From Pseudomonas oleovorans subsp. oleovorans (GTDB lineage Bacteria > Pseudomonadota > Gammaproteobacteria > Pseudomonadales > Pseudomonadaceae): a DNA stretch of 64,000 nt. The position numbers and the translations under genes were made by a program. Every line of letters begins with the position of its first letter. The stretch's first letter is position 1. This document shows positions 31,387 through 43,598 of this stretch, piece after piece. The stretch is taken from positions 1-64,000 of the forward strand of contig NZ_NIUB01000004.1 in assembly GCF_002197815.1 (NCBI RefSeq), written 5' to 3'. A model generated the notes under the pieces. The model had not been told where the DNA came from. It ran no database searches and saw only the letters and a list, made by a program, of their open reading frames with translations.

Positions 31387-31905
31387 ATGCAAAAAACCAA
31401 GCTCTTGCTGACCAGCCTGTCGCTGACCGGGCTCTTCGCACTCGCCGGTTGTTCATTCCCCGGGGTTTACAAGATCGACATTCAACAGGGCAATGTCGTG
31501 ACACAGGACATGATAGACCAGCTTCGCCCGGGAATGACCCGACGCCAAGTGCGGTTTATCATGGGTAACCCGTTGATCACCGACACCTTCCATGCCAATC
31601 GCTGGGATTATCTATACAGCATCCAGCCTGGCGGCGGTCAGCGCCTGCAGGAACGCGTCAGCCTGGTATTCGACGACAGCGACCAACTGGTTGGCCTGGC
31701 CGGCGACTTCATGCCCGGCGTCAGCCGTGACCAGGCAATCATGGGCCAGACTAGTGACACCAGCAGCGCTCAGCCGCAAGGCCAACCGCAGAATGAAACG
31801 CCGCCCGCCCCCGGCTCGCTGCTGGAGCAGATTCAGCGCGAAGTGGACCAGGTCGAGACCGTCCCGGTCCCTACGCCCGAGCCGCTGGACACCGATCCGC
31901 AGTAA
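31387..31905 (+). CDS. bamE: Outer membrane assembly lipoprotein BamE (OmlA)
   Basis: 172 aa. The lipoprotein signal ends LFALAGC, with the acylated Cys at 22. The SmpA/OmlA domain follows: [46 protein letters not shown]. The tail is Pro/Gln-rich. BamE is an outer-membrane lipoprotein of the BAM complex that inserts beta-barrel proteins. It is divergently transcribed from fur and ends in a strong bidirectional terminator. Confidence 0.97.
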   Translation: MQKTKLLLTSLSLTGLFALAGCSFPGVYKIDIQQGNVVTQDMIDQLRPGMTRRQVRFIMGNPLITDTFHANRWDYLYSIQPGGGQRLQERVSLVFDDSDQLVGLAGDFMPGVSRDQAIMGQTSDTSSAQPQGQPQNETPPAPGSLLEQIQREVDQVETVPVPTPEPLDTDPQ

Positions 31906-31916
31906 CACATGCACAC

Positions 31917-31946
31917 AAAAAAGCCCGGAGCGAATCCGGGCTTTTT
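31917..31946. terminator. Bidirectional terminator between bamE and rnfH
   Basis: GCCCGGA / TCCGGGC stem with a 5-nt loop, flanked by A6 and T5. It serves convergent bamE and rnfH. Confidence 0.9.
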
Positions 31947-31974
31947 CATATCTGCCGCCTAACGAGCTAACGGG

Positions 31975-32295
31975 TTAGCTCGACTCCTCGCCTTCTTCCC
32001 TGGCCTTGGCTTTGGCCGCACGCTGCTTGCGCACCTCCTTCGGGTCGGCGATCAGCGGTCGATAGATCTCGACGCGCTCACCCTCCTCCAGCACCCGCTC
32101 TTCCGGCTTGCCTACCGCTTTGCCAAAAATGCCCAGCGGCGCCTGGCTCAGATCCAGCTCCGGAAAGAACTGTTGCATACCAGAACGCAATGCAGCCTCA
32201 CGCACCGTGGTGCCCAGCGGTACCGACAGGCGCAACAGCTTCTGCCGCTCGGCAAGGGCATAAACCACTTCGACGGCGATACTCGGCTTATCCAT
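31975..32295 (-). CDS. RnfH family protein
   Basis: 106 aa from the ATG at 32295 (MDKPSIAVEVVYALAERQKL). Beta-grasp fold protein of the RnfH/YfjF family, with LRLSVPLGTTVREAALRSGM and ERVEIYRPLIADPKEVRKQRA. Its start overlaps the ratA stop by 8 bp. In many proteobacteria the same two genes lie side by side near smpB. The function is unsettled, and it is not part of the RNF complex despite the name. Confidence 0.9.
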   Translation of the reverse strand: MDKPSIAVEVVYALAERQKLLRLSVPLGTTVREAALRSGMQQFFPELDLSQAPLGIFGKAVGKPEERVLEEGERVEIYRPLIADPKEVRKQRAAKAKAREEGEESS

Positions 32296-32722
32296 ACAGT
32301 TGCTTGGCTCGCTGGCAGAAGGCATCGACCATGGTATTGGCCGCCTGATTGAACAGCGGGCCCAGCGTGGCACGTACCAGTGGCCCAGCATAGTCGAAGG
32401 TCAGGTCCAGGCTGATCTTGCAAGCCTTGTCGCCCAGCGCCTTGAACTCCCAGACGCCATGGAGACTGGTAAAAGGCCCTTCCTGCAGGTTCATCTCGAT
32501 ACGCTGCCCAGGCAGCAGCACGTTACGCGTGACGAAGCGCTGGCCGATGCTGCCCTTGGCCACCTCGAGGCTGGCCAGCATATGCGTTTCGCTGACTTCC
32601 AAAACCTCGCTGGCCCGGCACCAGGGCAGAAACTGCGGATAGCTGGCGACATCATTGACGAGGTCAAACAGCGCTTGTGCCGGATAAGGCAGCAAGGCCG
32701 AGCGTTGAATACGGGTCGTCAT
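32288..32722 (-). CDS. ratA: RatA-type START/coenzyme Q-binding (COQ10) family protein
   Basis: 144 aa from the ATG at 32722 (MTTRIQRSALLPYPAQALFDLVNDV); a GTG five codons earlier is also in frame. The sequence shows the SRPBCC fold motifs YPQFLPWCRASEVLE and GPFTSLHGVWEFKALG. E. coli RatA was reported to block 70S formation by binding 50S, while homologues bind ubiquinone. Next to rnfH and close to smpB, as in E. coli. Confidence 0.92.
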   Translation of the reverse strand: MTTRIQRSALLPYPAQALFDLVNDVASYPQFLPWCRASEVLEVSETHMLASLEVAKGSIGQRFVTRNVLLPGQRIEMNLQEGPFTSLHGVWEFKALGDKACKISLDLTFDYAGPLVRATLGPLFNQAANTMVDAFCQRAKQLYG

Positions 32723-32727
32723 AACGG

Positions 32728-34131
32728 TTACTTCCACAACTCAACGGCGAACACCACGAGGATGCCTGCCGGCGCTATATAGCGCATCAGGAAAAAAGCC
32801 AGGGAGAACAGGCGCGGATTGCGCATGGCCAGCTCATCACGCACGGCCTCACGCCCCATTACCCAGCCGGCAAAGATGACAAAACACAGACAGCCAAGTG
32901 GAAGCATCAGACGCGATGTCAGAAAGTCGATCACACCAAAGAAGTCCAGGCCACCAGCGGCTCCCCACTGATAGAGATGGAAACCTTCCGGGCCGCTGAC
33001 GAAGAATTTCGCCTCTTTCCAGATATTGAAGGAAAACACCGTACCCAGGCCAACGAACCAGCACAGGAACGCCAGAGCACTGGTGATCGCCAGGCGACTG
33101 CGGCGAGTCCGCTCGACCAGGTAGGCCACCATCGGCTCAAGCATGGAGATCGCCGATGTCCAGGCTGCCAGCAGCACAAGCACGAAGAACACCACCCCCA
33201 TCAACTGTCCGAGGGTCACGTTACCAAAGGCCAAAGGCAAGGTAACGAACATCAACCCTGGCCCCTCGCCGGGATCGAGTCCTGCGGAAAACACGATAGG
33301 AAACAGCGCCAGCCCGGCGAGCAGAGAGACCAGCGTGTCCATCAGCGCGACGATCATCACCGTGCCGCCAATCGAGACCTGCTTGGGCATGTAGGCGCCG
33401 TACACCATAATCGATCCAACACCCACGCTCAGTGAAAAGAATGCGTGCCCCATGGCGGGTAGCAAGCCATCGGCCAGCCGCTCAGGCTCGAAGGAGAACA
33501 TGAAGCGCAGGCCTTCCATGAAGTATCCGCTGGTCAGTGCATAGCCCAGTAGAACCAACAGCAACAGGAACAGCAGAGGCATCAGGATGCGCAGGCAACG
33601 TTCCAGGCCGGCGATTACACCGCTGGCGATGACCCAGGCCGACAGTGCCAGGAAGATGCTGTGCCAGAGAATCATGCGCCAGGGATCACTGATAAGGGCG
33701 GCAAACAGGGAGCCGACCTCATCGGCCGTCACCCCCTGAAAGTCGCCACGCCCCATGCCCAGTATGTAGTCCAGCGACCAACCACCCACCACGCTGTAGA
33801 AGGACAGGATCAACAGCGCCGTAACCATGCCGGCAAAGGCCGCCCATGACCAGCGTGGAGAACGCCCTGCGGCGCTGGCCAGTTGGAGCAAGGCATTGGC
33901 CGGGCTTTGTCGGGCACGCCGTCCGATCAGCGTTTCGGCCAGCATGACGGGTACGCCGACCAACACGATGAATACCAGGAACATCAACACGAAGGCACCA
34001 CCACCGTAGATGCCGGTCATGTACGGGAACTTCCAGATGCTGCCCAGGCCGACTGCCGAGCCAATCGCAGCCATGATGAATACCCAGCGACTGCTCCAGC
34101 CCCCGTGAATTGAAACTTTGTCGCTCGCCAT
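32728..34131 (-). CDS. Sodium-dependent transporter of the NSS (SNF) family
   Basis: 467 aa from the ATG at 34131 ([20 protein letters not shown]). The first membrane helix has the NSS signature [19 protein letters not shown], with the unwound sodium/substrate site. About 11-12 hydrophobic helices follow, including the helix with [13 protein letters not shown]. Bacterial members such as LeuT and TnaT take up amino acids with sodium; the substrate here cannot be told. It lies between ratA and smpB, where other pseudomonads as I recall have no gene, so it looks like a local addition. It almost abuts ratA and may be co-transcribed with it. Confidence 0.93.
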   Translation of the reverse strand: MASDKVSIHGGWSSRWVFIMAAIGSAVGLGSIWKFPYMTGIYGGGAFVLMFLVFIVLVGVPVMLAETLIGRRARQSPANALLQLASAAGRSPRWSWAAFAGMVTALLILSFYSVVGGWSLDYILGMGRGDFQGVTADEVGSLFAALISDPWRMILWHSIFLALSAWVIASGVIAGLERCLRILMPLLFLLLLVLLGYALTSGYFMEGLRFMFSFEPERLADGLLPAMGHAFFSLSVGVGSIMVYGAYMPKQVSIGGTVMIVALMDTLVSLLAGLALFPIVFSAGLDPGEGPGLMFVTLPLAFGNVTLGQLMGVVFFVLVLLAAWTSAISMLEPMVAYLVERTRRSRLAITSALAFLCWFVGLGTVFSFNIWKEAKFFVSGPEGFHLYQWGAAGGLDFFGVIDFLTSRLMLPLGCLCFVIFAGWVMGREAVRDELAMRNPRLFSLAFFLMRYIAPAGILVVFAVELWK

Positions 34132-34259
34132 TGCGGCCAAGACCCATATCTGTGGGAAAAAAGATCGCGCATTGTCGAAGATTCGCAGCATGGGCTCAAG
34201 TTTGGCTCGGTAAAGCCCCCATGGCGCAGGCGCGGACGACTCCTTATAATGCGCGTCCT

Positions 34260-34742
34260 ATGGCTAAGCAAAAGAAACATCCCCAAGGCACCATCGCGCT
34301 GAACAAGAAGGCGCTGCATGACTATTTCATCGAACACAAGTTCGAGGCCGGCCTGGTGCTGTCCGGCTGGGAAGTGAAAAGTCTGCGGGCCGGCAAGGCA
34401 CAGCTGGTCGACAGCTACGTGCTGCTCAAGGACGGCGAGGCCTGGTTGATGGGCTGCCACATCACGCCACTGAAAACCGCCAGTACCCATGTCATCGCTG
34501 ACCCGACCCGCACGCGCAAGCTGCTGCTGAACAAGCGCGAGCTGGAGAAGCTGTTCGGCTCCGTACAGCAGAAGGGCTACACCGCCGTAGCGCTGTCGCT
34601 GTACTGGAAGCAGCATCTGATCAAGTGCGAGATAGCCTTGGCCAAGGGCAAGAAGGACTTCGACAAGCGCCACACCGAGAAGGAACGTGACGCCGACCGC
34701 GAGGTTCAACGCGCGATGCGCAGCAAGGGCAAGGACGACTAA
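34260..34742 (+). CDS. smpB: SsrA-binding protein SmpB
   Basis: 160 aa from the ATG at 34260 ([20 protein letters not shown]). SmpB is the partner of tmRNA in rescue of stalled ribosomes. The OB-fold core shows [22 protein letters not shown], and the basic tail [28 protein letters not shown] binds the decoding centre. The tmRNA gene is not in this window. Confidence 0.98.
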   Translation: MAKQKKHPQGTIALNKKALHDYFIEHKFEAGLVLSGWEVKSLRAGKAQLVDSYVLLKDGEAWLMGCHITPLKTASTHVIADPTRTRKLLLNKRELEKLFGSVQQKGYTAVALSLYWKQHLIKCEIALAKGKKDFDKRHTEKERDADREVQRAMRSKGKDD

Positions 34743-34788
34743 AAGCGGCGACAGGCTGCAAGTCCAAGCAATGCAAAATGCAACAGGC

Positions 34789-34883
34789 GTAGGGCGGACT
34801 CAGGAACCCAAGCGAATAGTCCGCCATGCCAGACCTGGCATCACAACATTCCGTTGAGGCTCAACAGCGTATTGCTTCGCCAA
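34789..34883. repeat. Dispersed GTAGGGCGG-type repeat, copy 1
   Basis: Begins GTAGGGCGGACTCAGG, then has ATAGTCCGCC, ATGCCAGACCTGGCATCAC and GCGTATTGCTTCGC. The same blocks in the same order recur at 40693-40790 with substitutions. The ATGCCAG.CCTGGCA part is itself a hairpin. It occupies most of the smpB-lldR gap. Confidence 0.6.
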
Positions 34884-34928
34884 CGGACCGCCCCCCGACA
34901 CGCCCGGCTCCAGTACAGCCTGTAGCAC

Positions 34929-35696
34929 CTACGACCCCAGCCGGCGCTGCGCACGCGCCACGCGCTGAGCTTCCTGCTGCACTTCCGAAAGGACTTCCTG
35001 CACATAGTCGATGTGCTGATTGGAGAGCTCGCGGGCGTCTTCCGCGCGACCTTCGATGATCGCCTGGTACAGCGCGCGGTGCTGCCCGATCAGCATATCG
35101 CGGGTCTCTTCGCGCTGGGCATACATCCCACCGATGTTGGTTACCACGTTGCGCTTGAGCAGGTCGAACAAACCCCGAATAGTGTGCAGCAGAACGGCGT
35201 TGTGGCTGGCCTCGGCAATCGCCAGGTGAAAACGCGCATCGGCCGCCCCCTCCTCGGCGCGAGTCACCTTACCGACTCGCGCGTAGCAATCCTGCAAGGC
35301 TTCGAACGCTTCGGCGAGGCGCTGGCGATCGATATCAGTAGCTCGCCTGGCTGCGTAGTAGGCGCAGGAGCCTTCCAGCGTGTGACGAAATTCCAGCAGA
35401 TCGCGCTGGGCGTCTTCCTTGTGCTCCAGCAGCTGCAACAGCGGGTCGCTGAAGGTCGAGCCGAGTGATTCGGCGACATAGTTACCGCCGCCCTGGCGAC
35501 TGACCAGCAGCCCCTTGGCCACCAGTTTCTGGATCGCCTCACGCAGGGACGGGCGAGATACACCGAACTGCTCAGCCAGCGCACGCTCTGCAGGCAGCCT
35601 CTCACCGACACGCAAGGTGCCCTCGAGAATCATGGTTTCCAGTTGCGCGACGATGTCATCAGAGAGACGACGCTGCCGCACCTGACCTACTTCCAT
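34929..35696 (-). CDS. lldR: FadR-family lactate-responsive regulator LldR
   Basis: 255 aa from the ATG at 35696 (MEVGQVRQRRLSDDIVAQLE), with GGAG upstream. The GntR winged helix (10-75) contains RLPAERALAEQFGVSRPSLREAIQKL. The C-terminal all-helical FCD ligand domain has metal-binding Asp/His positions, as in RFHLAIAEASHNAVL. LldR proteins repress lactate genes and release DNA on binding lactate. Divergent from lldP. A perfect palindromic operator lies between them. Confidence 0.95.
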   Translation of the reverse strand: MEVGQVRQRRLSDDIVAQLETMILEGTLRVGERLPAERALAEQFGVSRPSLREAIQKLVAKGLLVSRQGGGNYVAESLGSTFSDPLLQLLEHKEDAQRDLLEFRHTLEGSCAYYAARRATDIDRQRLAEAFEALQDCYARVGKVTRAEEGAADARFHLAIAEASHNAVLLHTIRGLFDLLKRNVVTNIGGMYAQREETRDMLIGQHRALYQAIIEGRAEDARELSNQHIDYVQEVLSEVQQEAQRVARAQRRLGS

Positions 35697-35851
35697 TACC
35701 CACATCTCCATTGGTTTGACCAAGCCGATGACCTCACAGGGCAAGCCTATAGCGCCCCCTTCGCTGAACAAGCAAGCACTCTACGACCAAAGTCTTAGCC
35801 TCTCGATTTGACAGCCTATTGAGCAACTTTTAACCTGAGCCCGCCATCTTG

Positions 35852-35872
35852 TAAATTGGTATTACCAATTTA
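35852..35872. promoter_or_regulatory. LldR operator (21-bp perfect palindrome)
   Basis: Half-sites TAAATTGGTA and TACCAATTTA around a central T. The core TTGGT-N3-ACCAA fits GntR/FadR-type LldR sites. It lies in the lldR-lldP intergenic region, 55 bp before the small ORF that precedes lldP. Confidence 0.85.
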
Positions 35873-35906
35873 ACCAGCAAGAACAACAACCCCTCGAGGT
35901 CACGCC

Positions 35907-35984
35907 ATGACAGCCCAACACGCTGCCAGCCAGTTCGATAACGCCTCATCCCTGTCGCGCCAGACGCGCGCTCGTGTGGAGTAA
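35907..35984 (+). CDS. Small upstream ORF of lldP (25 aa), possible leader peptide
   Basis: ATG at 35907 with GAGGT 6 nt upstream. It encodes 25 residues from MTAQHAASQFDNASS to RARVE and stops 6 bp before the lldP ATG. The GGAG that serves as the lldP ribosome site lies inside its last two codons, so lldP translation is probably coupled to it. No known family was recognised. It could be a regulatory leader or simply a device for coupling. Confidence 0.45.
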   Translation: MTAQHAASQFDNASSLSRQTRARVE

Positions 35985-35990
35985 GCCCTG

Positions 35991-37682
35991 ATGTCCAACG
36001 GAATTCTCGCCCTGCTGGCGTTCTCGCCGATCCTGCTTGCTGCAATCTTGTTGATCGGTCTGCGCTGGCCGGCCAAACACGCCATGCCGCTGGTCTACCT
36101 GGTCACTGCCGCTGTCGGCCTGTTCGCCTGGGACATGACCCTCAACCGCGTGCTCGCCTCCACCCTGCAAGGCCTACTGATCACACTGGGGCTGTTGTGG
36201 ATCATCTTTGGCGCGATTCTGCTGCTGAACACCCTCAAGCACTCCGGCGGTATCACCGCCATTCGTGCCGGCTTCACCACCATCAGCCCTGACCGCCGCA
36301 TCCAGGCGATCATCATTGCCTGGTTGTTCGGCTGCTTCATCGAGGGTGCCTCGGGCTTCGGTACACCAGCCGCCATCGCCGCGCCGTTGCTGGTGGCGAT
36401 CGGTTTTCCGGCAATGGCCGCCGTTTTGCTGGGCATGCTGGTGCAAAGCACACCGGTATCCTTCGGCGCCGTCGGTACGCCGATCATCGTTGGCATCAAC
36501 ACCGGCCTGGATACCGCCAGCATTGGCGCACAACTGGTCGAACAGGGTTCGTCCTGGGGGCAATTCCTGCAGCTGATCACCAGCCAGGTAGCGATCATTC
36601 ATGCCACCGTTGGCGTGGTCATGCCACTGATCATGGTCATGATGCTGACACGCTTCTTCGGTCAGGAAAAAAGCTGGAAAGCAGGTCTGGAAGTGCTGCC
36701 ATTTGCCATCTTCAGTGGCCTGGCTTTCGTACTGCCCTACGCGGCTACCGGTATTTTCCTTGGGCCGGAATTTCCGTCGTTGCTGGGCGGCCTGATCGGT
36801 CTGGCCATCGTCACCAGCGCCGCACGTTTTGGTTTCCTGGTGCCGAAGAAGACCTGGGACTTCGCGCCGGCGGACAAATGGCCAAGCGAGTGGCTGGGCA
36901 GTGTCGAGATGAAACTGGACGAGCTGACCGCCAAACCCATGAGTGCGCTGCGTGCCTGGCTGCCCTACGTAATGGTCGGCGCCCTGCTGGTGATCAGCCG
37001 CGTATTCCCGGAAGTGGGTAATGCACTGAAAGCCGTGGTGGTGAACTTCCCCGACCTGCTCGGCGAGGCCGGCGTCAGTGCCAATTTCCAGCCGCTGTAC
37101 CTGCCGGGGGGCATTCTGGTCGCCGTGGTGCTGGCCACCTTCTTCCTGCATGGCATGAAAGCACGTGACCTGGGCAAGGCCGTGAAGGAATCGTCCAGCG
37201 TGCTGCTCAGCGCCGGCTTCGTGCTGCTGTTCACCGTGCCGATGGTACGCATCCTGATCAACTCCGGCGTCAATGGCGCCGAGCTGGCCAGCATGCCCAT
37301 CCTCATGGCTGGCTGGGTAGCCGAGAGTGTTGGTGGCATCTACCCGCTGCTGGCGCCAAGTATCGGCGCACTGGGCGCCTTCATCGCCGGCTCCAATACC
37401 GTCAGCAACATGATGTTCAGCCAGTTCCAGTTCGGTGTAGCCAGCAGCCTGGGTATTTCCAGCGCACTGATCGTCTCTGTCCAGGCCATCGGCGCCGCTG
37501 CCGGCAACATGGTGGCGATTCACAACGTGGTTGCTGCCTCGGCAACCGTCGGTCTGCTCGGGCGCGAAGGCAGCACCCTGCGCAAGACCATCTGGCCAAT
37601 GCTGTACTACGTGCTGTTCACCGGCATCATCGCGATGATCGCGATCTACGTGCTGGGTGTGACTGACCCACTGATGCACTGA
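35991..37682 (+). CDS. lldP: L-lactate permease (LctP family)
   Basis: 563 aa, about 12-14 membrane helices. LctP family signatures include [37 protein letters not shown] and the C-terminal [19 protein letters not shown] with [18 protein letters not shown]. The protein imports lactate (and glycolate in relatives) with protons. It belongs to the branch starting [15 protein letters not shown] rather than the E. coli-like MQTW branch. First gene of the lldP-lldD-dld set under LldR. Confidence 0.93.
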   Translation: MSNGILALLAFSPILLAAILLIGLRWPAKHAMPLVYLVTAAVGLFAWDMTLNRVLASTLQGLLITLGLLWIIFGAILLLNTLKHSGGITAIRAGFTTISPDRRIQAIIIAWLFGCFIEGASGFGTPAAIAAPLLVAIGFPAMAAVLLGMLVQSTPVSFGAVGTPIIVGINTGLDTASIGAQLVEQGSSWGQFLQLITSQVAIIHATVGVVMPLIMVMMLTRFFGQEKSWKAGLEVLPFAIFSGLAFVLPYAATGIFLGPEFPSLLGGLIGLAIVTSAARFGFLVPKKTWDFAPADKWPSEWLGSVEMKLDELTAKPMSALRAWLPYVMVGALLVISRVFPEVGNALKAVVVNFPDLLGEAGVSANFQPLYLPGGILVAVVLATFFLHGMKARDLGKAVKESSSVLLSAGFVLLFTVPMVRILINSGVNGAELASMPILMAGWVAESVGGIYPLLAPSIGALGAFIAGSNTVSNMMFSQFQFGVASSLGISSALIVSVQAIGAAAGNMVAIHNVVAASATVGLLGREGSTLRKTIWPMLYYVLFTGIIAMIAIYVLGVTDPLMH

Positions 37683-37700
37683 ACCTCGTCACACGAAAGC

Positions 37701-37724
37701 GCCCCGACCATGTCGGGGCATTTT
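37701..37724 (+). terminator. Hairpin between lldP and lldD
   Basis: GCCCCGAC / GTCGGGGC with a 3-nt loop, followed by ATTTT. It probably lets only part of the transcripts continue into lldD and dld. Confidence 0.75.
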
Positions 37725-37766
37725 CCGTCAGGCTACGCTTTCTCTTTTTAGTAACAGGATGAGCCC

Positions 37767-38906
37767 ATGATCATTTCTGCCTCCACCGACTACCGCGCCG
37801 CGGCCCAGCGCAAGCTGCCGCCCTTCCTGTTCCATTACATCGACGGCGGCGCCTACGCCGAGCACACCCTGCGCCGTAACGTTGCCGACCTGTCGGACAT
37901 CGCACTGCGCCAGCGGGTGCTGAAGAACATGTCCGACCTGAGCCTGTCCACCGAGCTGTTCGGCGAACAGCTGTCCATGCCTGTTGCCCTGGCTCCGGTC
38001 GGCCTGACCGGCATGTATGCCCGTCGCGGTGAAGTGCAGGCGGCCAAGGCCGCAGCAGCCAAAGGTATTCCCTTTACGCTGTCCACCGTTTCGGTGTGCC
38101 CGATCGAGGAAGTCGCGCCGGCCATCGACCGGCCCATGTGGTTCCAGCTCTACGTGCTGAAGGATCGCGGCTTCATGAAGAATGCCCTGGAGCGCGCCAA
38201 GGCGGCCGGTTGCTCGACCCTGGTGTTCACCGTCGATATGCCCGTACCCGGTGCGCGCTATCGCGATGCCCACTCCGGCATGAGCGGCCCGAACGCGCCG
38301 TTTCGACGCATGTTGCAGGCCATGACCCATCCGCAGTGGGCCTGGGATGTCGGCCTGCTGGGTAAGCCGCACGACCTGGGCAACATCTCAGCTTATCGCG
38401 GCAACCCCACCGGCCTGGCCGACTACATCGGCTGGCTGGGCGCCAACTTCGACCCGTCGATTTCCTGGAAGGATCTGGAATGGATTCGCGACTTCTGGGA
38501 CGGCCCGATGGTGATCAAAGGCATCCTCGACCCTGAAGATGCCCGCGACGCGGTGACCTTCGGCGCCGACGGCATCATCGTTTCCAACCACGGCGGACGT
38601 CAGCTCGACGGCGTGCTGTCCAGCGCCCGGGCGCTGCCGGCCATCGCCGACGCGGTCAAGGGCGAGCTGAAAATCCTCGCCGACTCTGGCATCCGTACCG
38701 GTCTCGATGTGGTACGCATGCTGGCCCTGGGTGCCGACACCGTGCTGCTCGGCCGCGCCTTCATCTACGCCCTGGCAGCAGCCGGTGGCGCCGGTGTGAG
38801 CAACCTTCTCGATCTGATCGAGAAGGAAATGCGCGTGGCCATGGTGCTGACCGGCGCCAAGTCCATCGCCGAAATCACTCCGGATCTACTGGTAAAGGAG
38901 CGTTGA
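37767..38906 (+). CDS. lldD: L-lactate dehydrogenase (quinone, FMN-dependent)
   Basis: 379 aa member of the FMN-dependent alpha-hydroxyacid dehydrogenases. It opens [20 protein letters not shown], typical of LldD. The substrate/FMN residues are in [36 protein letters not shown] (catalytic His) and [15 protein letters not shown]. It oxidises L-lactate to pyruvate and passes electrons to the quinone pool at the inner membrane. The next gene, dld, starts 4 bp after its stop. Confidence 0.97.
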   Translation: MIISASTDYRAAAQRKLPPFLFHYIDGGAYAEHTLRRNVADLSDIALRQRVLKNMSDLSLSTELFGEQLSMPVALAPVGLTGMYARRGEVQAAKAAAAKGIPFTLSTVSVCPIEEVAPAIDRPMWFQLYVLKDRGFMKNALERAKAAGCSTLVFTVDMPVPGARYRDAHSGMSGPNAPFRRMLQAMTHPQWAWDVGLLGKPHDLGNISAYRGNPTGLADYIGWLGANFDPSISWKDLEWIRDFWDGPMVIKGILDPEDARDAVTFGADGIIVSNHGGRQLDGVLSSARALPAIADAVKGELKILADSGIRTGLDVVRMLALGADTVLLGRAFIYALAAAGGAGVSNLLDLIEKEMRVAMVLTGAKSIAEITPDLLVKER

Positions 38907-38910
38907 GCCA

Positions 38911-40623
38911 ATGACTGCTGCCGCCTCCATCACCCGTGACGCCCTGCTGGCGCAGATGCGCCAGATCGTCGGCAGCAGCCACGTGCTGACCGACGAACAA
39001 GCCACACGGCGTTTCCGCAAGGGCCACCGTACGGGTGAAGGCAACGTGCTGGCGGTGGTGCGCCCAGGCTCCTTGCTGGAGCAGTGGCGCATCCTGCAGG
39101 CGGCAGTAGCGGCCGACCGCATCGTCATCATGCAAGCGGCCAACACCGGCCTGACCGGCGGCTCGACTCCCGATGGCGACGACTACGACCGCGAGATCGT
39201 GTTGATCAACACCCTGCGCATCACCGGCGTACAGTTGATCAACGGTGGCGAGCAGGTGGTGTGCCTGCCCGGCGCCACCCTGGATCGCCTGGAACAGGCA
39301 TTGGCGCCGCTGAATCGCGAACCGCACTCGGTGATCGGCTCGTCCTGCATCGGCGCCTCGGTACTCGGCGGCATCTGCAACAACTCCGGCGGCGCCCTGG
39401 TGCGCCGTGGCCCGGCCTATACCGAGCTGGCGCTGTATGCACAGGTTAAAGATGACGGTTCGCTGGAACTGGTCAACCACCTGGGGATCGAGCTGGGCAA
39501 CGATCCGGAGGAAATCCTCACCCGCCTGCAGAGCGGCGACTACACACCGCAGCAGGTGCGCAACGAAGAGACGGCAAAGGCCTCCGACGCGCGCTACGGC
39601 GAGCACGTGCGCGACGTCGATGCCGACACTCCGGCGCGCTTCAACGCCGACCCATCGCGCCTGTTCGAGGCCTCCGGTTCGGCCGGCAAACTGTGCCTGT
39701 TCGCGGTGCGCCTGGACACCTTCCCGAAAGAGCCGAGCACGGTGTTTTATATCGGCAGCAACGACCCGCACGATCTGACCGAAGTTCGCCGCCACCTGCT
39801 GGCCAGGCTGCCGCGCCTGCCAATTGCCGGGGAATACATCCACCGCACCGCCTTCGACATCGGCGAGAAATACGGCAAGGACACCTTCCTGGTGATCGAC
39901 AAGTTCGGTACGTCCAAGGTGCCGGCTGCCTTCGCCATGAAGAGCCGGGTCGACGGCTTCTTCGAACGTTTCGGCCTGCGTGGCGTGACCGACAAGGTCA
40001 TCCAGGCCCTGATGAACCTACTGCCCAGCCACCTGCCGCCACGCATGCGCGAGTACCGTGACCGTTTTGAGCATCACCTGCTGGTGCGTGTATCCAACGA
40101 CACGTTGGAACAGACCCGCAGCTTCCTCAACGAGTACTTCGCCAACAGCACCAGCGGCGCCTATTTCGAATGCGATGCCGATGAGGGACGCAAGGCCTTC
40201 CTCCATCGCTTCGCCGTGGCCGGTGCCGCGATCCGCTACCGCGAGTCGCACCGCAGCAGCGTCGAAGACATCCTCGCCCTGGACATCGCCCTACGCCGCA
40301 ACGACCGCGACTGGGTCGAGACGCTCCCGGCCGAGATGGAAGAGCGGATCATCCACAAGCTGTACTACGGGCATTTCTTCTGCCATGTGTTCCACCAGGA
40401 CTATATCGTCAAGAAAGGTAATGACCCGCTCGCCATGGAACATGCCATGTGGAAGCTGCTGGACGAACGCCGCGCCGAGTATCCGGCCGAGCACAACGTT
40501 GGCCATCTCTACGTGGCCAAGCCGGCATTGGCCGGCTTCTACCGCGAACTCGACCCGACCAACACCTTCAACCCCGGCATCGGCCACACCTCGAAGAAGA
40601 AGCATTGGGGTGGTTGTTGCTAA
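38911..40623 (+). CDS. dld: D-lactate dehydrogenase (quinone), E. coli Dld type
   Basis: 570 aa, matching the 571-aa E. coli Dld. The FAD-binding PCMH domain has ANTGLTGGSTPDGDDYDREIV and HSVIGSSCIGASVLGGICNNSGG. The large C-terminal part has the membrane-binding and catalytic region GAAIRYRESHRSSVEDIL, HKLYYGHFFCHVFHQDYI and PTNTFNPGIGHTSKKKHW. It is a peripheral membrane flavoprotein that oxidises D-lactate and reduces quinone. With lldD it lets the cell use both lactate isomers. The two cysteines at the very C terminus are unusual. Confidence 0.95.
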   Translation: MTAAASITRDALLAQMRQIVGSSHVLTDEQATRRFRKGHRTGEGNVLAVVRPGSLLEQWRILQAAVAADRIVIMQAANTGLTGGSTPDGDDYDREIVLINTLRITGVQLINGGEQVVCLPGATLDRLEQALAPLNREPHSVIGSSCIGASVLGGICNNSGGALVRRGPAYTELALYAQVKDDGSLELVNHLGIELGNDPEEILTRLQSGDYTPQQVRNEETAKASDARYGEHVRDVDADTPARFNADPSRLFEASGSAGKLCLFAVRLDTFPKEPSTVFYIGSNDPHDLTEVRRHLLARLPRLPIAGEYIHRTAFDIGEKYGKDTFLVIDKFGTSKVPAAFAMKSRVDGFFERFGLRGVTDKVIQALMNLLPSHLPPRMREYRDRFEHHLLVRVSNDTLEQTRSFLNEYFANSTSGAYFECDADEGRKAFLHRFAVAGAAIRYRESHRSSVEDILALDIALRRNDRDWVETLPAEMEERIIHKLYYGHFFCHVFHQDYIVKKGNDPLAMEHAMWKLLDERRAEYPAEHNVGHLYVAKPALAGFYRELDPTNTFNPGIGHTSKKKHWGGCC

Positions 40624-40638
40624 GAGGTTGACGCTTTA

Positions 40639-40684
40639 CGTAGGAGCGGCTTCAGCCGCGAACCTCGCGGCTGACGCTCCTACG
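40639..40684. repeat. REP-type palindrome
   Basis: CGTAGGAGCGGCTTCAGCCGCGA facing its imperfect inverse, ending CGCTCCTACG. GTAGGAGCGGCTTCAGCCGCGA is the common REP word of Pseudomonas genomes. It lies 16 bp after dld. Confidence 0.85.
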
Positions 40685-40692
40685 GATTAGGT

Positions 40693-40835
40693 GTAGGGCG
40701 GCCTCACGAGCGTAGCGAGTAGCCCGCCGGGCCATGCCAGGCCTGGCAGCACAACGACCGGCGTACTGCTTCGCGACGACTGCATGGATGCAGGAGGTAG
40801 AGCGACGCAGGAAGCCAAAGCCGAGTACGCCCTAC
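40693..40835. repeat. Dispersed GTAGGGCGG-type repeat, copy 2, with terminal inverted repeats
   Basis: Starts GTAGGGCGGCCTCACGAG and ends CGCCCTAC, the inverse of its start. Inside are AGTAGCCCGCC, ATGCCAGGCCTGGCAGCACAAC and GCGTACTGCTTCGC, the same blocks as at 34789. It fills the dld-clpB gap between the REP and the clpB terminator, and no gene is visible in it. Confidence 0.6.
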
Positions 40836-40868
40836 GGGTTCTCCCCTTTTCCCTACGGCTACAAAAGC

Positions 40869-40895
40869 AAAGGCCCGCCAAATTGGCGGGCCTTT
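40869..40895. terminator. Terminator of clpB
   Basis: AAAGGCCCGCC / GGCGGGCCTTT with a 5-nt loop, 20 bp after the clpB stop. The T-rich ends make it bidirectional. Confidence 0.88.
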
Positions 40896-40914
40896 GTGCT
40901 TACGCGGCAATCGA

Positions 40915-43479
<2,565 letters not shown>

Positions 43480-43550
43480 ATATGTCCTTCCTCCAGAATG
43501 GCGGGCCGGGACTACATCCCCGAAAAAAGAAACTCGCTGAGATGCAGACT

Positions 43551-43578
43551 AGATAAGGACGATTACGCCGTATTCAAG
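43551..43578 (-). promoter_or_regulatory. Sigma-32 heat-shock promoter of clpB
   Basis: On the minus strand CTTGAAT (43572-43578) and CCTTATCT (43551-43558), 13 nt apart, fit the sigma-32 consensus. They lie 72 bp upstream of the clpB start. Confidence 0.7.
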
Positions 43579-43598
43579 AGACAACGAGTTGACCCAGA

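Noticed and set aside
34743..34928. tmRNA (ssrA) gene expected near smpB
   Set aside because: No ANDNYA-type tag frame or tRNA-Ala-like ends are seen; the gap holds only the GTAGGGCGG repeat.
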